Origin: Nostoc sp. NMS8
GTDB lineage: Bacteria > Cyanobacteriota > Cyanobacteriia > Cyanobacteriales > Nostocaceae
Direction: 5' to 3'
NCBI RefSeq assembly: GCF_017115045.1
Contig: NZ_JABXKK010000119.1
Location: forward strand, 1-64,000
DNA length: 64,000 bases
The notes below the pieces were generated by a model. That model ran no database searches. It saw nothing but the letters and a program-made list of their open reading frames with translations, and had not been told where the DNA came from. Positions 25,183 to 34,334 of the stretch are shown piece after piece (position 1 is the first letter of the stretch; every line of letters begins with the position of its first letter). The translations under genes were made by a program, and so were the position numbers.

Positions 25183-26937
25183 ATGTTGGACATACGGACG
25201 CTACTCATCATTGATGATTGTGCAGCAGATAGAAAAATCTATCGTCGGTATCTTTTGAAAGATCCGCACCAGTCATACCAGATTTTAGAGGCAGACTGTG
25301 CAGAGGAAGGACTCGCTTTGTGCCGAAAAGTACGTTGCGATGTGATTCTGCTGGATTTTTGCCTACCTGATATGAGCGGGTTAGAACTCTTCGATCAGAT
25401 GCAGCAGGAGATATTTAAGACTTCTGTCCCTGTGATTATGTTGACAGGGCGTGGTGATGAAGAGGTTGCTGTACAAGTGATGAAACGGGGTGCTTTGGAT
25501 TATTTAGTCAAGCATCACCTGACACAGGATGTGCTGCAACTAGCAGTCCGCAATGCTATTAAGCAATCGTGCTTGCAAGCCCAACTCCAGAAAACTCAGG
25601 AGAGACAACGCCTAATTGCGACGACTGCTTTACGAATTCGTCAGTCTCTTAACCTAGAGCAAATTTTAAATACAGCTGTAGCCGAGGTACAAGAACTTCT
25701 GAAGTGCGATCGCGTCATGGTGTATCAGTTCGCCCCCGATACAGATGGTAAAATAGTCGCCTCATCAGTTGAGTCATACCGCACTGTAGAATTGTGCGAT
25801 CAGGCAGGGGATTGGGAAAAAGTAGGGGAGCAGGGAGCAGGGAGCAGTGAGCAGAGGAAGGAAAGAGGTAAATTAATTACTCATTCTCCCCCTTGCACCC
25901 TGCACCCTGCCCCTCTGCCTGTTCTGCCCAATTCCCAATCCCCAATCCCTTACATTTATGAGCTTGGCTTGTGTAATTGTGTCAGCTTAAAAGAGCAATT
26001 TAATACCAAGGCAAATCTGGTGGTTCCCATTAATGTCAGCAACAATGGGAACCCAACCCCTAAGCTTTGGGGCTTATTGATTGCTCACCATAATTCTGGG
26101 GATAGACAGTGGCAAACTGATGATGCAGAAATGCTCAATGAAGTTTCGGTGCAATTAGCGATCGCTATTCAACAGGCGGAATTGTTAGCTCAAACTCAAG
26201 CGGCCCTTGCTAAAGAAAAGCAACTCAATGTATTTAAATCCCAAATCATTGCAACGGTTTCCCATGAGTACCGAACGCCTCTAACTTCAATTCTGGCTGC
26301 TGCATCAACTTTGGTAAAACATAGCCAGCAACTTGATGAATCTAAACAAGAGCGGTTCTTGGGAATCATTGAACAGAAAGCAAGATATATGTCCAAACTC
26401 GTGGATAATATGCTTCTGGTTAACCAATTTGAACTGGAAAAACCCCAGTTTAAACCAATCCCATTAGACTTATTACAATTTTTTTCTGATCTGATTGAAC
26501 AAGAGCGAGAAACAGCAGGCGATCGCCACGAATTAATTTTTCAAATTACTGGTAATCATCAGGAATTTTGGGGCGATCGCGGACTTTTGCAGCAAATTTT
26601 TATTAACTTAATGTCCAATGCGATTAAGTACTCTCCAAATGGAGGTACTGTAGAATTTCATCTAATTGGCAAAGAATCAGAAGTAATCTTTTACATCAAA
26701 GATCGGGGAATTGGTATCCCAGTGACAGATCAAGAGAATTTGTTTCAATCCTTCAGTCGTGGAAGTAATGTTGACACAATTCCTGGTACAGGCTTAGGGC
26801 TTGCGATCGCTAAAGGTTGTGTCGAGTTGCATGGCGGCAATATTACCTTGTGGAGTGAAGTGGGGAAAGGAACTCAAGTTACAGTTAGCTTACCGAAGAT
26901 ATGGCCAATTCCTCAACTATCCCCATTATCTACTTGA
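25183..26937 (+). CDS. Receiver-GAF-histidine kinase with in-frame repeat insertion
   Basis: A 584-residue hybrid: N-terminal receiver domain (phospho-acceptor Asp58 in VILLDFCLPDMSG), GAF domain (LEQILNTAVAEVQELLKCDR onward), HisKA (FKSQIIATVSHEYRTPLTS) and HATPase (N box INLMSNAIKYSPNGG, G1 DRGIGIP, G2 GTGLGLAI). The GAF domain is interrupted at residues about 207-256 by 50 residues encoded by the dispersed repeat (GEQGAGSSEQ...SQSPIPYI). No Cys-His bilin motif is visible. It follows the phytochrome and Rcp genes on the same strand and is probably the next relay step. Its own promoter may lie in the 282-base gap. Confidence 0.9.
   Translation: MLDIRTLLIIDDCAADRKIYRRYLLKDPHQSYQILEADCAEEGLALCRKVRCDVILLDFCLPDMSGLELFDQMQQEIFKTSVPVIMLTGRGDEEVAVQVMKRGALDYLVKHHLTQDVLQLAVRNAIKQSCLQAQLQKTQERQRLIATTALRIRQSLNLEQILNTAVAEVQELLKCDRVMVYQFAPDTDGKIVASSVESYRTVELCDQAGDWEKVGEQGAGSSEQRKERGKLITHSPPCTLHPAPLPVLPNSQSPIPYIYELGLCNCVSLKEQFNTKANLVVPINVSNNGNPTPKLWGLLIAHHNSGDRQWQTDDAEMLNEVSVQLAIAIQQAELLAQTQAALAKEKQLNVFKSQIIATVSHEYRTPLTSILAAASTLVKHSQQLDESKQERFLGIIEQKARYMSKLVDNMLLVNQFELEKPQFKPIPLDLLQFFSDLIEQERETAGDRHELIFQITGNHQEFWGDRGLLQQIFINLMSNAIKYSPNGGTVEFHLIGKESEVIFYIKDRGIGIPVTDQENLFQSFSRGSNVDTIPGTGLGLAIAKGCVELHGGNITLWSEVGKGTQVTVSLPKIWPIPQLSPLST
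25801..25950 (+). repeat. Dispersed palindromic repeat inserted in frame in the GAF-kinase gene
   Basis: GGGAGCA-type repeats, an AT-rich centre (AAATTAATTACTCATTC), then CCTGCACCCTGCCCC and CCCAATCCCCAATCC. It is translated as about 50 residues without a stop and lies in the GAF domain. Same element as 24009-24158, in the same orientation. Confidence 0.85.
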
Positions 26938-26966
26938 TATATGTAATTTTAAAATTTATCTTGCAA

Positions 26967-27167
26967 TTATTCATCTTGAATTTCTATTTTGCTAATCAAC
27001 CATTCTTCGATTGTTTTTCCACAAGGTTCAGAACTTTGGCAATCACTGACGTTTTCTAAAGAATAATACATTTTTACTTTTTTGTTCACGTATTTATCTG
27101 GTTCACAAACTTCAAAGACTGCACCGACACCTTCATAAGACTGATTATTGTAAAGACGGCGATTCAT
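26967..27167 (-). CDS. Small Cys-containing hypothetical protein
   Basis: A 66-residue frame with three Cys (EVCEPDKY, SDCQSSEPCG) and a mixed, non-repetitive composition typical of a real gene. The presumed ATG lies inside a GAGACG/CGTCTC palindrome (27150-27178), and the frame stays open upstream to about 27238 with a hydrophobic run (ISALFYTSLPALSYSL) but no ATG. It may therefore be a truncated or re-started gene whose original secretion signal was altered by the repeat. No family recognised. Confidence 0.4.
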   Translation of the reverse strand: MNRRLYNNQSYEGVGAVFEVCEPDKYVNKKVKMYYSLENVSDCQSSEPCGKTIEEWLISKIEIQDE

Positions 27168-27178
27168 CGCGTCTCTGC
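27150..27178. repeat. GAGACG/CGTCTC palindromic repeat, copy 2
   Basis: Imperfect palindrome around GGCGATTCATCGCG, with AAGACG on the left and CGTCTC on the right. It overlaps the apparent start codon of the small minus-strand gene at 26967-27167. Confidence 0.55.
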
Positions 27179-27307
27179 TTAGGGAATAGCTTAATGCTGG
27201 TAAACTTGTATAAAATAATGCCGAAATAAGCCTTGATTACTAAACATTAATGCTTTGAGCATTAAATGAGTATTTAATAGAGTTTATAAGCTGTAAGTAT
27301 TGATTTT

Positions 27308-28192
27308 GTGTTATTTCAAGGTTTTCTCAACTTAAACAAACCATTTGGCTGGACTTCCCACGACTGCGTGGCGCGGGTGCGAAAATTATTGCGCCTCAAG
27401 CGTGTAGGACATGCGGGAACCTTAGATCCAGCAGCTACAGGGGTTTTACCGATCGCACTTGGTAAAGCCACACGACTATTGCAATATCTCCCAGAAAACA
27501 AAGCTTACAAGGCTACGATTCGCCTGGGTGTGCAGACTACAACCGATGATTTAGAAGGTGAAATCATTAATTCTCAAGCTTGTCCTGAATTGAGTTTGGC
27601 TGAGGTGAAAACTGCACTAGCGCAATTTGAAGGCAAGATTGAGCAAATACCACCGAATTACAGTGCAATTCAAGTAGATGGTAAACGCCTCTACGATTTA
27701 GCGCGTAAAGGTGAAATAGTGGAAGTTCCAGTGCGGACTGTGGAAATTTTTCACATAGAAATTTTGGATTGGAGAGAAGGGGATTTTCCTGAATTGGATG
27801 TGGCGATCGCTTGTGGATCTGGTACATATATTAGAGCGATCGCTCGTGACTTAGGTGCAATCTTAAAAACTGGTGGCACTCTTGCAGCTTTGATTCGCAC
27901 CCAAAGCAGTGGTTTCGATTTAACAGATAGTCTCACTTTGACTGACTTAGAAACTAAACTGCAAGGCGGGACATTTCAACCTCTCGCCTCTGATGCAGCT
28001 TTACAACATTTGTTGTCCGTGACTTTACCAACAACATCTGCTCAAAAATGGTGTCAAGGTCAGCGAGTTGCTCTAAATTCTGATATTACTGGGATAGTGC
28101 GAGTTTATGAAGAAGAGACTCGCTTTTTAGGTGTTGGACAATTACAAAATGAAGTGTTACTTCCTCAAATGGTTTTTGAACCGATTTCTTAA
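27308..28192 (+). CDS. truB: tRNA pseudouridine(55) synthase
   Basis: A 294-residue TruB, which isomerises U55 in the T-loop of tRNAs. The catalytic motif GHAGTLDPAATG (34-45) carries the nucleophile Asp40; other family motifs are LNLNKPFGWTSHDCV near the start, YKATIRLG, IPPNYSAIQVDGKRLYDLAR and GTYIRAIARDLG. A PUA-like C-terminal segment follows. The start is GTG, matching the usual position just before QGFLNLNKP. Length is normal; it stands alone. Confidence 0.96.
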   Translation: MLFQGFLNLNKPFGWTSHDCVARVRKLLRLKRVGHAGTLDPAATGVLPIALGKATRLLQYLPENKAYKATIRLGVQTTTDDLEGEIINSQACPELSLAEVKTALAQFEGKIEQIPPNYSAIQVDGKRLYDLARKGEIVEVPVRTVEIFHIEILDWREGDFPELDVAIACGSGTYIRAIARDLGAILKTGGTLAALIRTQSSGFDLTDSLTLTDLETKLQGGTFQPLASDAALQHLLSVTLPTTSAQKWCQGQRVALNSDITGIVRVYEEETRFLGVGQLQNEVLLPQMVFEPIS

Positions 28193-28241
28193 AACTTACC
28201 TGATTTTTCGACCCATGAGCAGTCACAACTAAGATTGTCCA

Positions 28242-29762
28242 TCACTTGCTCTTTTCCTTAATGGGATTAAGCGATCGCTCAAAGCGACTAAAGACTTGAG
28301 AAGAAAGTAGGGTAAGGAATAAATAAACTAAGGCGACAGTGGCGTAAATCTCAAATGAACGATAGTTGTCAGCGACAATCAGCTGTCCTTTGCGGAACAA
28401 CTCTTCAAACCCGATGATAGCGACTAAGCTGGTGTCTTTGAGCAAGCTAATGAACTCATTGCCCAGAGGTGGCAGCATTCGCCGGAGGGCTTGCGGAAAG
28501 ATGACATAGCGCATCGTTTGCATTGAGCTTAAACCCAGTGATTGAGAGGCTTCTGCTTGTCCAGGCTCAATTGATTGAATGCCTGCCCGGACAACTTCAG
28601 CAATGTAGGCAGCGCTATTGAGACTCAATGCAATCACCGCTGCTGCTAAACGATTTAAAGTGAAGGTGAAACCAAAACTTTGGGCGAAAGCAGGCAACCC
28701 AAAGTAAATCATAAAAATCTGCACCAGCAAGGGCGTTCCCCGGAAAAAGTCTATATACGCCCTAGCAATCCAGGGGAAAGGCGGAGTGGGGAAAAGGCGA
28801 ACAATTCCAATCAGTGTACCTCCGATCATACCCAGCAAAACTGAGATTGCTGTGAGTTCAAGTGTAATTAAAGCCCCACTTAGCAAGGTGGGTAGGGACT
28901 TAAAAATAATGCTTAGTGAGGTAAATAGTTGGGATGCGCCTTTTTCCGCAGCCTGGTTTTCGATGAGTGATTTTTCTGGTAGTTGTGGCGGTTGGATACC
29001 AAACCACTTTTGGTAGATTTTAGCGTAAGTACCATTTTTCAGCACCGTTTCTAGACCTTGGTTAATCGCTTGCAAGTTGGGCGATCCTTTAGGTGTGGGA
29101 ATGCCATAAAATTCTTCTGTTAGCAGACTGCTGACCACTTTGAGTCCGTTAAGGTTGCCGCTCTTTATGCCATATAAGATCACCACCTGATCGTTAAGAA
29201 CGGCATCGACATTACCATTGATTAATGCTTGAAGAGTTAAAGGTGAATCATTAAAAGTACGAATTTCAGATCCAGGAATACTTTTAGCCTTCTGTGCGCC
29301 AGTTGTCCCAATTTGCACGCCAATGGTTTTGTTTTTAAGATTAGCGAAATTGATAATGCTTTGATTATCTGTACGGGTAACGATCGCTAGTCCTGATTTG
29401 AAGTAAGGACGCGAGAAGGAAATTGTCTTCGCTCGTTCGGCAGTAATCGTCATTGCCGCAACTGCGGCATCTACAGTTTGGGCTTGCAATGCTGGAATCA
29501 TCCCAGCAAAAGGCATATTTTGATACTTAACTTTCAAGCCAGCAGATTGAGCGATCGCATTCATCAAATCAATGTCGAAGCCTTGCAACTCACCACTGAC
29601 AGATTGAAACTCGAAAGGCGGAAATGTAGGTTCTGTAGCAACCGTAAGTGTGTTACCAGTAGTAGAACTATCTGTAATACAACCTGAAAGTAAAAGTAGA
29701 CAGCTTAAGCTGAAGCCAAAAACTAGCTGACGTAACCAAAGAACAACAGGTAATCGAGTCAT
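28242..29762 (-). CDS. Fused amino-acid ABC binding protein and permease
   Basis: A 506-residue fusion. Residues 1-28 are a lipoprotein signal with lipobox LLLLSGC (lipidated Cys28). Residues about 35-260 are a polar amino-acid binding protein (LTVATEPTFPPFEFQSVSGELQGFDIDLMNAI, GVQIGTTG). After a linker, residues about 290-500 are a GlnP-type permease with the EAA loop (EVVRAGIQSIEPGQAEASQSLG). It likely imports glutamine or a related amino acid, with the binding domain tethered to the membrane. No ATPase gene is adjacent, so an ATPase encoded elsewhere must serve it. Confidence 0.92.
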   Translation of the reverse strand: MTRLPVVLWLRQLVFGFSLSCLLLLSGCITDSSTTGNTLTVATEPTFPPFEFQSVSGELQGFDIDLMNAIAQSAGLKVKYQNMPFAGMIPALQAQTVDAAVAAMTITAERAKTISFSRPYFKSGLAIVTRTDNQSIINFANLKNKTIGVQIGTTGAQKAKSIPGSEIRTFNDSPLTLQALINGNVDAVLNDQVVILYGIKSGNLNGLKVVSSLLTEEFYGIPTPKGSPNLQAINQGLETVLKNGTYAKIYQKWFGIQPPQLPEKSLIENQAAEKGASQLFTSLSIIFKSLPTLLSGALITLELTAISVLLGMIGGTLIGIVRLFPTPPFPWIARAYIDFFRGTPLLVQIFMIYFGLPAFAQSFGFTFTLNRLAAAVIALSLNSAAYIAEVVRAGIQSIEPGQAEASQSLGLSSMQTMRYVIFPQALRRMLPPLGNEFISLLKDTSLVAIIGFEELFRKGQLIVADNYRSFEIYATVALVYLFLTLLSSQVFSRFERSLNPIKEKSK

Positions 29763-30015
29763 ATTCTTTAGACTTCTCCAAAAATACCTAAGCTGAGACT
29801 ATGACTGGTTTTCCAAAATAAAAAATCCAGTCAAGCATAATTGCTGCAATATATAGTAAAATTTTGTAAAACAATGGACACTTTGTTGCGGTAAATAGTT
29901 GTCCGTAAATACTTCTGTGGATAGGTTGACAATTAATGCTTGCAACTTTAATAAATTCTCTTTAAAAGTATCATCCCATCCATATTAAAAATTCACTTTA
30001 TAAATCAGATTCAAA

Positions 30016-30756
30016 ATGGTTGTAAATACATTTGATCGTAACAGCGTGTTCGAGGAAGATTATCTTTACTTTTATGAAACGTTATTGACACCAGAGCGAA
30101 CTCAACACGAAGTTGACCTCATTTGCCGATTGCTAGATTTAAAAGCAGGGATGAGTATTTTAGACTTAGCTTGTGGGCATGGACGGATTGCTAATCAGCT
30201 AGCGGCTCGTGGCTATGATGTGACTGGACTTGATGCAACAGTTTTCTTCTTAGAAAAAGCAAAACAAGATGCGGCTACCAACGGTGTTAAGGTAGAGTAC
30301 CTTCAAGGCGATATGCGTTCTCTACCCTTTAGCGATCGCTTCAACTATATCATCAACTGCTTCACAGCCTTCGGTTATTTCGATGACGATGAAAATAGAT
30401 CGGTCTTAACCCAAGCATATCGCGCTCTAAAAGCAGGTGGCAAATTACTAATTGATATTCAAAATTTTAGCCGCGTCTTGCAAGAATTTACGCCTGAGTT
30501 AATTACTGAGCGTGAGGGGAATTATATGCTCGCACGCACGCGCTACGATGCGCTTACCAATCGTACCCATACCGAGCGGATTATCATTCGTGATGGACAA
30601 GTACAGCGTGGTCACTACTTTGTTCGCAATTTTACCTTTCCCGAAATCCGCGATTGGCTCCTACAAACAGGCTTCAGCAAAGTAGAGGGCTATGGTTACG
30701 ATGGTGAATCGTTCGCGCTTGATAGCCGCCGAATGATTGTGATAGCAAGTAAATAG
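30016..30756 (+). CDS. Class I SAM-dependent methyltransferase
   Basis: A 246-residue methyltransferase. SAM-binding motif I is ILDLACGHGRIANQLA, motif II ends in VTGLDATVFFLEKA and motif III is FNYIINCFTAFGYFDD; these are typical for small-molecule methyltransferases of the UbiE/Methyltransf_25 type. The substrate cannot be told from sequence. An imperfect inverted repeat follows it. It is divergent from the amino-acid ABC gene with a 250-base promoter region. Confidence 0.9.
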   Translation: MVVNTFDRNSVFEEDYLYFYETLLTPERTQHEVDLICRLLDLKAGMSILDLACGHGRIANQLAARGYDVTGLDATVFFLEKAKQDAATNGVKVEYLQGDMRSLPFSDRFNYIINCFTAFGYFDDDENRSVLTQAYRALKAGGKLLIDIQNFSRVLQEFTPELITEREGNYMLARTRYDALTNRTHTERIIIRDGQVQRGHYFVRNFTFPEIRDWLLQTGFSKVEGYGYDGESFALDSRRMIVIASK

Positions 30757-30779
30757 ACATCTTGCAAAAGTTACTTTTG

Positions 30780-30845
30780 CATAAGTGGGGTGCAGGTTAA
30801 AGGGTAAGAGAAAATGCCATACCTTTATCTTTTACCCCACTTATG
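30780..30845. repeat. Long inverted repeat after the methyltransferase gene
   Basis: CATAAGTGGGGT (30780-30791) and ACCCCACTTATG (30834-30845) are perfect 12-bp arms around about 42 bases that partly pair again. It may act as a terminator or be a dispersed element. Confidence 0.65.
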
Positions 30846-30943
30846 GAAGAAGTCTAATAAACCTGACTTTTCCCGAATTGAGGTTATTTATTCTCCTGAG
30901 TTCAAACCCCAAAATTACGAATTACCAATTGGGGTGCGAGTCG

Positions 30944-31723
30944 TTAAACCAAATAACTCGTATTAGGTACGATCGCAAAGAAAGCATACTCATACCAAGC
31001 AGTCCAAATAAAACTGTGAATCCATCGCTGGCGCTTTTCGGGACTCAATTCATATTCAAACGCCCCACGAGATACATCAATGGAAGATAGATGAGAGTTG
31101 CAACCGCAACCATGTTGATAAGTAAAACCGTATTTAGAAGCAATACTTTGTACCTTCATTTGGATAGCAAACACCTTACCTGCATGGAGTATGGCATCCC
31201 AAGCGCGTTTGTGTTCGATATCGCGTTGATCAAATCGCAAGGCACGTTCTTCAAAAACATGATCGCGGTAAATTGGTGCTAAATGCACGTGATAGAAACT
31301 GGCAGGTAGGTCATAACCAAATTCATTGAACAAATCTACACCAATGCGAGCTACTTTCACTTCATCAGCATACTCTGTCCCTTTTGACTCCAGATCGCGG
31401 AGAATTTCTGCAAAGTTCGGATAGCTGTGTTTAAGAAAGTCTTGTCCAAAAAATTCTAGGGTTTCCCATGCCAGTTGTGCAAATAACTGGGAAAATGAGG
31501 GTATTAGGTGAGCTAGTTGGGGGCGATCGCTAAATAAGTCAACATCACCACGTTCTAATTTATACAAAAATAATTGCGCCATCTCAACATAGCTTTGGGG
31601 TTGGGAAAGTCCGACACTCGTGGTTCCTCTAGCAATGTCTTGCCATGTAGAAGGTAGTTGAGAAACGTGAACCGCATTTTCTCCAGCAATGACTGCAACA
31701 GGAGGACATTCGAGAAGCTGCAT
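30944..31723 (-). CDS. Conserved-looking cytosolic protein of unknown function
   Basis: A 259-residue protein started at the ATG preceded by AAAGGAG (MQLLECPP); an upstream TTG would add two residues. It is soluble and rich in aromatic residues, with a Cys/His cluster (YQHGCGCNSHLSS, near residue 215) that might bind a metal, and a closing stretch of Trp/Tyr (RWIHSFIWTAWYEYAFF). I recognise no family. Its neighbours (a methyltransferase and cheR) give no clear hint. Confidence 0.75.
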   Translation of the reverse strand: MQLLECPPVAVIAGENAVHVSQLPSTWQDIARGTTSVGLSQPQSYVEMAQLFLYKLERGDVDLFSDRPQLAHLIPSFSQLFAQLAWETLEFFGQDFLKHSYPNFAEILRDLESKGTEYADEVKVARIGVDLFNEFGYDLPASFYHVHLAPIYRDHVFEERALRFDQRDIEHKRAWDAILHAGKVFAIQMKVQSIASKYGFTYQHGCGCNSHLSSIDVSRGAFEYELSPEKRQRWIHSFIWTAWYEYAFFAIVPNTSYLV

Positions 31724-31935
31724 CGACAATCTCCTTTAAGACTTTAATGTGTAATTTACCTTAAGCGATCGCTAAATCTATCTTCTGAACACAATAAAAA
31801 ATGTTTGACAGACTGTCTTTTGACAAGTAGCACAATTTTATTCATAACATTTTTTTGATGCTTTGGGCATGGGTGATTAATTATTTTACGATAATTCGTA
31901 ATTCCTAATTCAGTTTCCTACCCAGATAATTCTCT

Positions 31936-32772
31936 TCAAGCACCTGCAATTTTCTTATATATTTTTTCACCCTTGATTATCTCTTCATAGTACTGCTCAT
32001 AAGAGGTGAATCTGATAGATTCTTGTCTTCCTAAACCCAAGATACCAAAGGTGCAAAGGCTATTATAAAACAGTTCATGTACTCGCTTTTGAAGTTTTTG
32101 ATTAAAATAGATGAGGACGTTACGACAAAGGATGACATTAAACTCATTAAAAGAACTGTCAGTTGCTAAATTATGCTGGGCAAAAACAATATTTTCTCTT
32201 AGGGATGCTCGAAAAATCGCGTTATCATAAGCTGCGGTATAATATTCTGAAAAAGACTTTTTGCCACCTGCTTTCAGATAAAGTTGAGTGTATTCTTGCA
32301 TCAATTTCAGCGAGAAAATCCCACTTTTAGCATTTTGTAATACCTTCTCATTTGTATCAGTGGCATATATGCGGCAACGGTGGTAAAGTCCTTCTTCTTG
32401 CAGTAAAATTGCCATTGAGTATACTTCTTCACCTGTTGAGCAGCCAGCGTGCCAGATCCGAATAAATGGATATGTTTGTAAGAAGGGGACAACTTGATTT
32501 CTGAAGGTGTTATAAAAGCTGGGATCACGAAACATTGATGTGACGTTCACCGTCAAAGCAAGCAAAAATCGTTCCAAATAGGCACGATTGTGGAGTAATC
32601 GCTCTTGTAATATAGAAACATTTGCTAACCCCTCTAATTGTACGAAGTTCTGAATGCGGCGCTTGAGTGAGGAAATAGCATAATTCCGAAAGTCATAACC
32701 ATAGTACTGATATACCCCTTCCAAAAGCAGATGTATTTCTATGTCCTCCAAGATCGGTTTGGGCAGAGGCAT
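31936..32772 (-). CDS. cheR: CheR-family protein-glutamate methyltransferase
   Basis: A 278-residue CheR methyltransferase. The N-terminal all-helical domain (SSLKRRIQNFVQLEGL) is followed by the SAM-binding motif IRIWHAGCSTGEEVYSMAI and the motif NVILCRNVLIYFN. CheR adds methyl groups from SAM to glutamates of chemoreceptors; lone CheR proteins in cyanobacteria may serve chemotaxis-like or multi-PAS signalling proteins. No methyl-accepting protein or CheB is encoded in this window. The next gene upstream on the same strand is a small membrane protein 21 bases away. Confidence 0.93.
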   Translation of the reverse strand: MPLPKPILEDIEIHLLLEGVYQYYGYDFRNYAISSLKRRIQNFVQLEGLANVSILQERLLHNRAYLERFLLALTVNVTSMFRDPSFYNTFRNQVVPFLQTYPFIRIWHAGCSTGEEVYSMAILLQEEGLYHRCRIYATDTNEKVLQNAKSGIFSLKLMQEYTQLYLKAGGKKSFSEYYTAAYDNAIFRASLRENIVFAQHNLATDSSFNEFNVILCRNVLIYFNQKLQKRVHELFYNSLCTFGILGLGRQESIRFTSYEQYYEEIIKGEKIYKKIAGA

Positions 32773-32793
32773 AATATTAATAATTCATAGGTT

Positions 32794-33330
32794 TCAGTTT
32801 AACCGAATGGCTGTTACTACCAAAATAGCGATCGCTGTTATTGAAATCCCAGCTAGCCATCTAATCTGAAAGCGCAGATTTTGAATCTCTTGGCTGAGAT
32901 TTTCTGTCTGTGGTATAGCATAAGGTTCTAGTTGCACAACTTCGATCGCTACTTGTTCGGGTGTAGTTTGGGGCTTTTCAAAAGCAACCTGCTTATGTAG
33001 CCAATTAGTAATCAATTGAGGACAGTTCTTTTTGAACCAATTAAAAGCTATGACTTTAAAAACTGGTTTTGACATTCGAGCAATTAATTTCATCACCTTA
33101 TTTAAGGGTTTCAGGCGAAACTTTTGATTGATCAGATTCGCTGAACCAACATCATAAAGACAATCCAGAATTAGTTTTACAGTGGCTTCTTCACTGTTAA
33201 TCAAGTTTTGCAGTAAAAGCAGAACATCATGCATCCGCTCTGCTTCCATATACTTTTCTGACAAGTTTTTTGGAGGACTTACTGAAGGACTTACGCTTGG
33301 ATTTAGGGTGTTTTGTCTTACTATCGTCAT
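32794..33330 (-). CDS. Small C-terminally membrane-anchored protein
   Basis: A 178-residue protein when started at the second Met (MTIVRQN); a GTG would add 12 residues. Residues about 25-140 are helical and rich in Lys and Leu (MHDVLLLLQNLINSEEATVK...). A single C-terminal hydrophobic segment (WLAGISITAIAILVVTAI) predicts a tail-anchored topology. It lies 21 bases upstream of cheR on the same strand, so the two are likely co-transcribed. No family recognised. Confidence 0.7.
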   Translation of the reverse strand: MTIVRQNTLNPSVSPSVSPPKNLSEKYMEAERMHDVLLLLQNLINSEEATVKLILDCLYDVGSANLINQKFRLKPLNKVMKLIARMSKPVFKVIAFNWFKKNCPQLITNWLHKQVAFEKPQTTPEQVAIEVVQLEPYAIPQTENLSQEIQNLRFQIRWLAGISITAIAILVVTAIRLN

Positions 33331-33516
33331 ATTGGTAACATAGCAGTCATAATAATGTAAGTACACCTATCTACCGAGAGAAAGATTTTTTATCGAGAGA
33401 GAGAACCTAAAAGCCAAACTTTATTTGTGAGAGACATGACTATATCGTGTCTGTAAAAAGGCTATTTGTCTAGTTCACTACGAATCTTTTTGCTAATTCT
33501 GGATAGATAAAATTTT

Positions 33517-34107
33517 TTATTGAGATGCTAATAGTTCAATTTGTGTAACTACCCGTTCTAATTCCTCAATGATTATAGTGGTTTTAGTCTTTCTGAAGGC
33601 ATCCACAAGCGCCCGATAATACCAAAGAGTCCCTTCTTTACGCCCCTGAAAACGTTCCCAGAGCGAATCACCCAAAACACAATAATCTTTGAGAATGGAT
33701 TGGGCGTTGTAAAGTTTATCTGCTGATGACACGAGCAGAATTGATGGGGAAGCAGTAGAAATATGAGCGATGTATGCTTCCTTGCGCTGTCGCCAAGGGG
33801 GTTTGGGAGTTGTATCAGCATCAGTACAACCATCTACAATTGCTGTTACATTGTCACCAAAGCGACGGCGAATTTCTTCTCGTGTTGCGTCGCCACCTTG
33901 ATCTTCGATCGCATCGTGTAAGAGAGCTGCGATCGCTTCATCTTCATTTGCTCCGTATTCTAAAGCAATACTAGCGACACCTAATAAATGGGCAACGTAG
34001 GGTACACCTGAACCTTTACGAACTTGGTTGGCGTGCAGTTGGGTGGCGTAGATGAGGGCTACGGTAAAACGTTCTGAAAGCATTGTATAAAAGGATTTAA
34101 GTGTCAT
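33517..34107 (-). CDS. HD-domain phosphohydrolase (SpoT/MESH1-like)
   Basis: A 196-residue HD-type metal-dependent hydrolase. The motif order fits the RelA/SpoT hydrolase-like family: the first metal His in QLHANQVRKG, then VPYVAHLLGVA, the HD pair in LLHDAIEDQGG, and the final Asp in SSADKLYNAQSIL. Small stand-alone enzymes of this type can remove the 3' pyrophosphate of (p)ppGpp (MESH1-type); substrate specificity is not proven here. The start is ATG, with a second ATG 8 codons on. Monocistronic. Confidence 0.85.
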   Translation of the reverse strand: MTLKSFYTMLSERFTVALIYATQLHANQVRKGSGVPYVAHLLGVASIALEYGANEDEAIAALLHDAIEDQGGDATREEIRRRFGDNVTAIVDGCTDADTTPKPPWRQRKEAYIAHISTASPSILLVSSADKLYNAQSILKDYCVLGDSLWERFQGRKEGTLWYYRALVDAFRKTKTTIIIEELERVVTQIELLASQ

Positions 34108-34334
34108 GAGTTAGGAGAACTCAATCTAATAAAGAGTTTATGTCAATTCTATAACAAATCAATCCAGGCATAGAAGTAATTAAAAATACAAGCGATACAG
34201 AGGTCAAATTTAAATTTGAAATTAGACAGACAACATTTATATCTATATTCCATCGCCAGATAGATAAAACTCTGCCGTTAGTTTATTAAATTTACTCAAG
34301 TATGCACTATTAAAATTAGGAGTTAACTTACATA

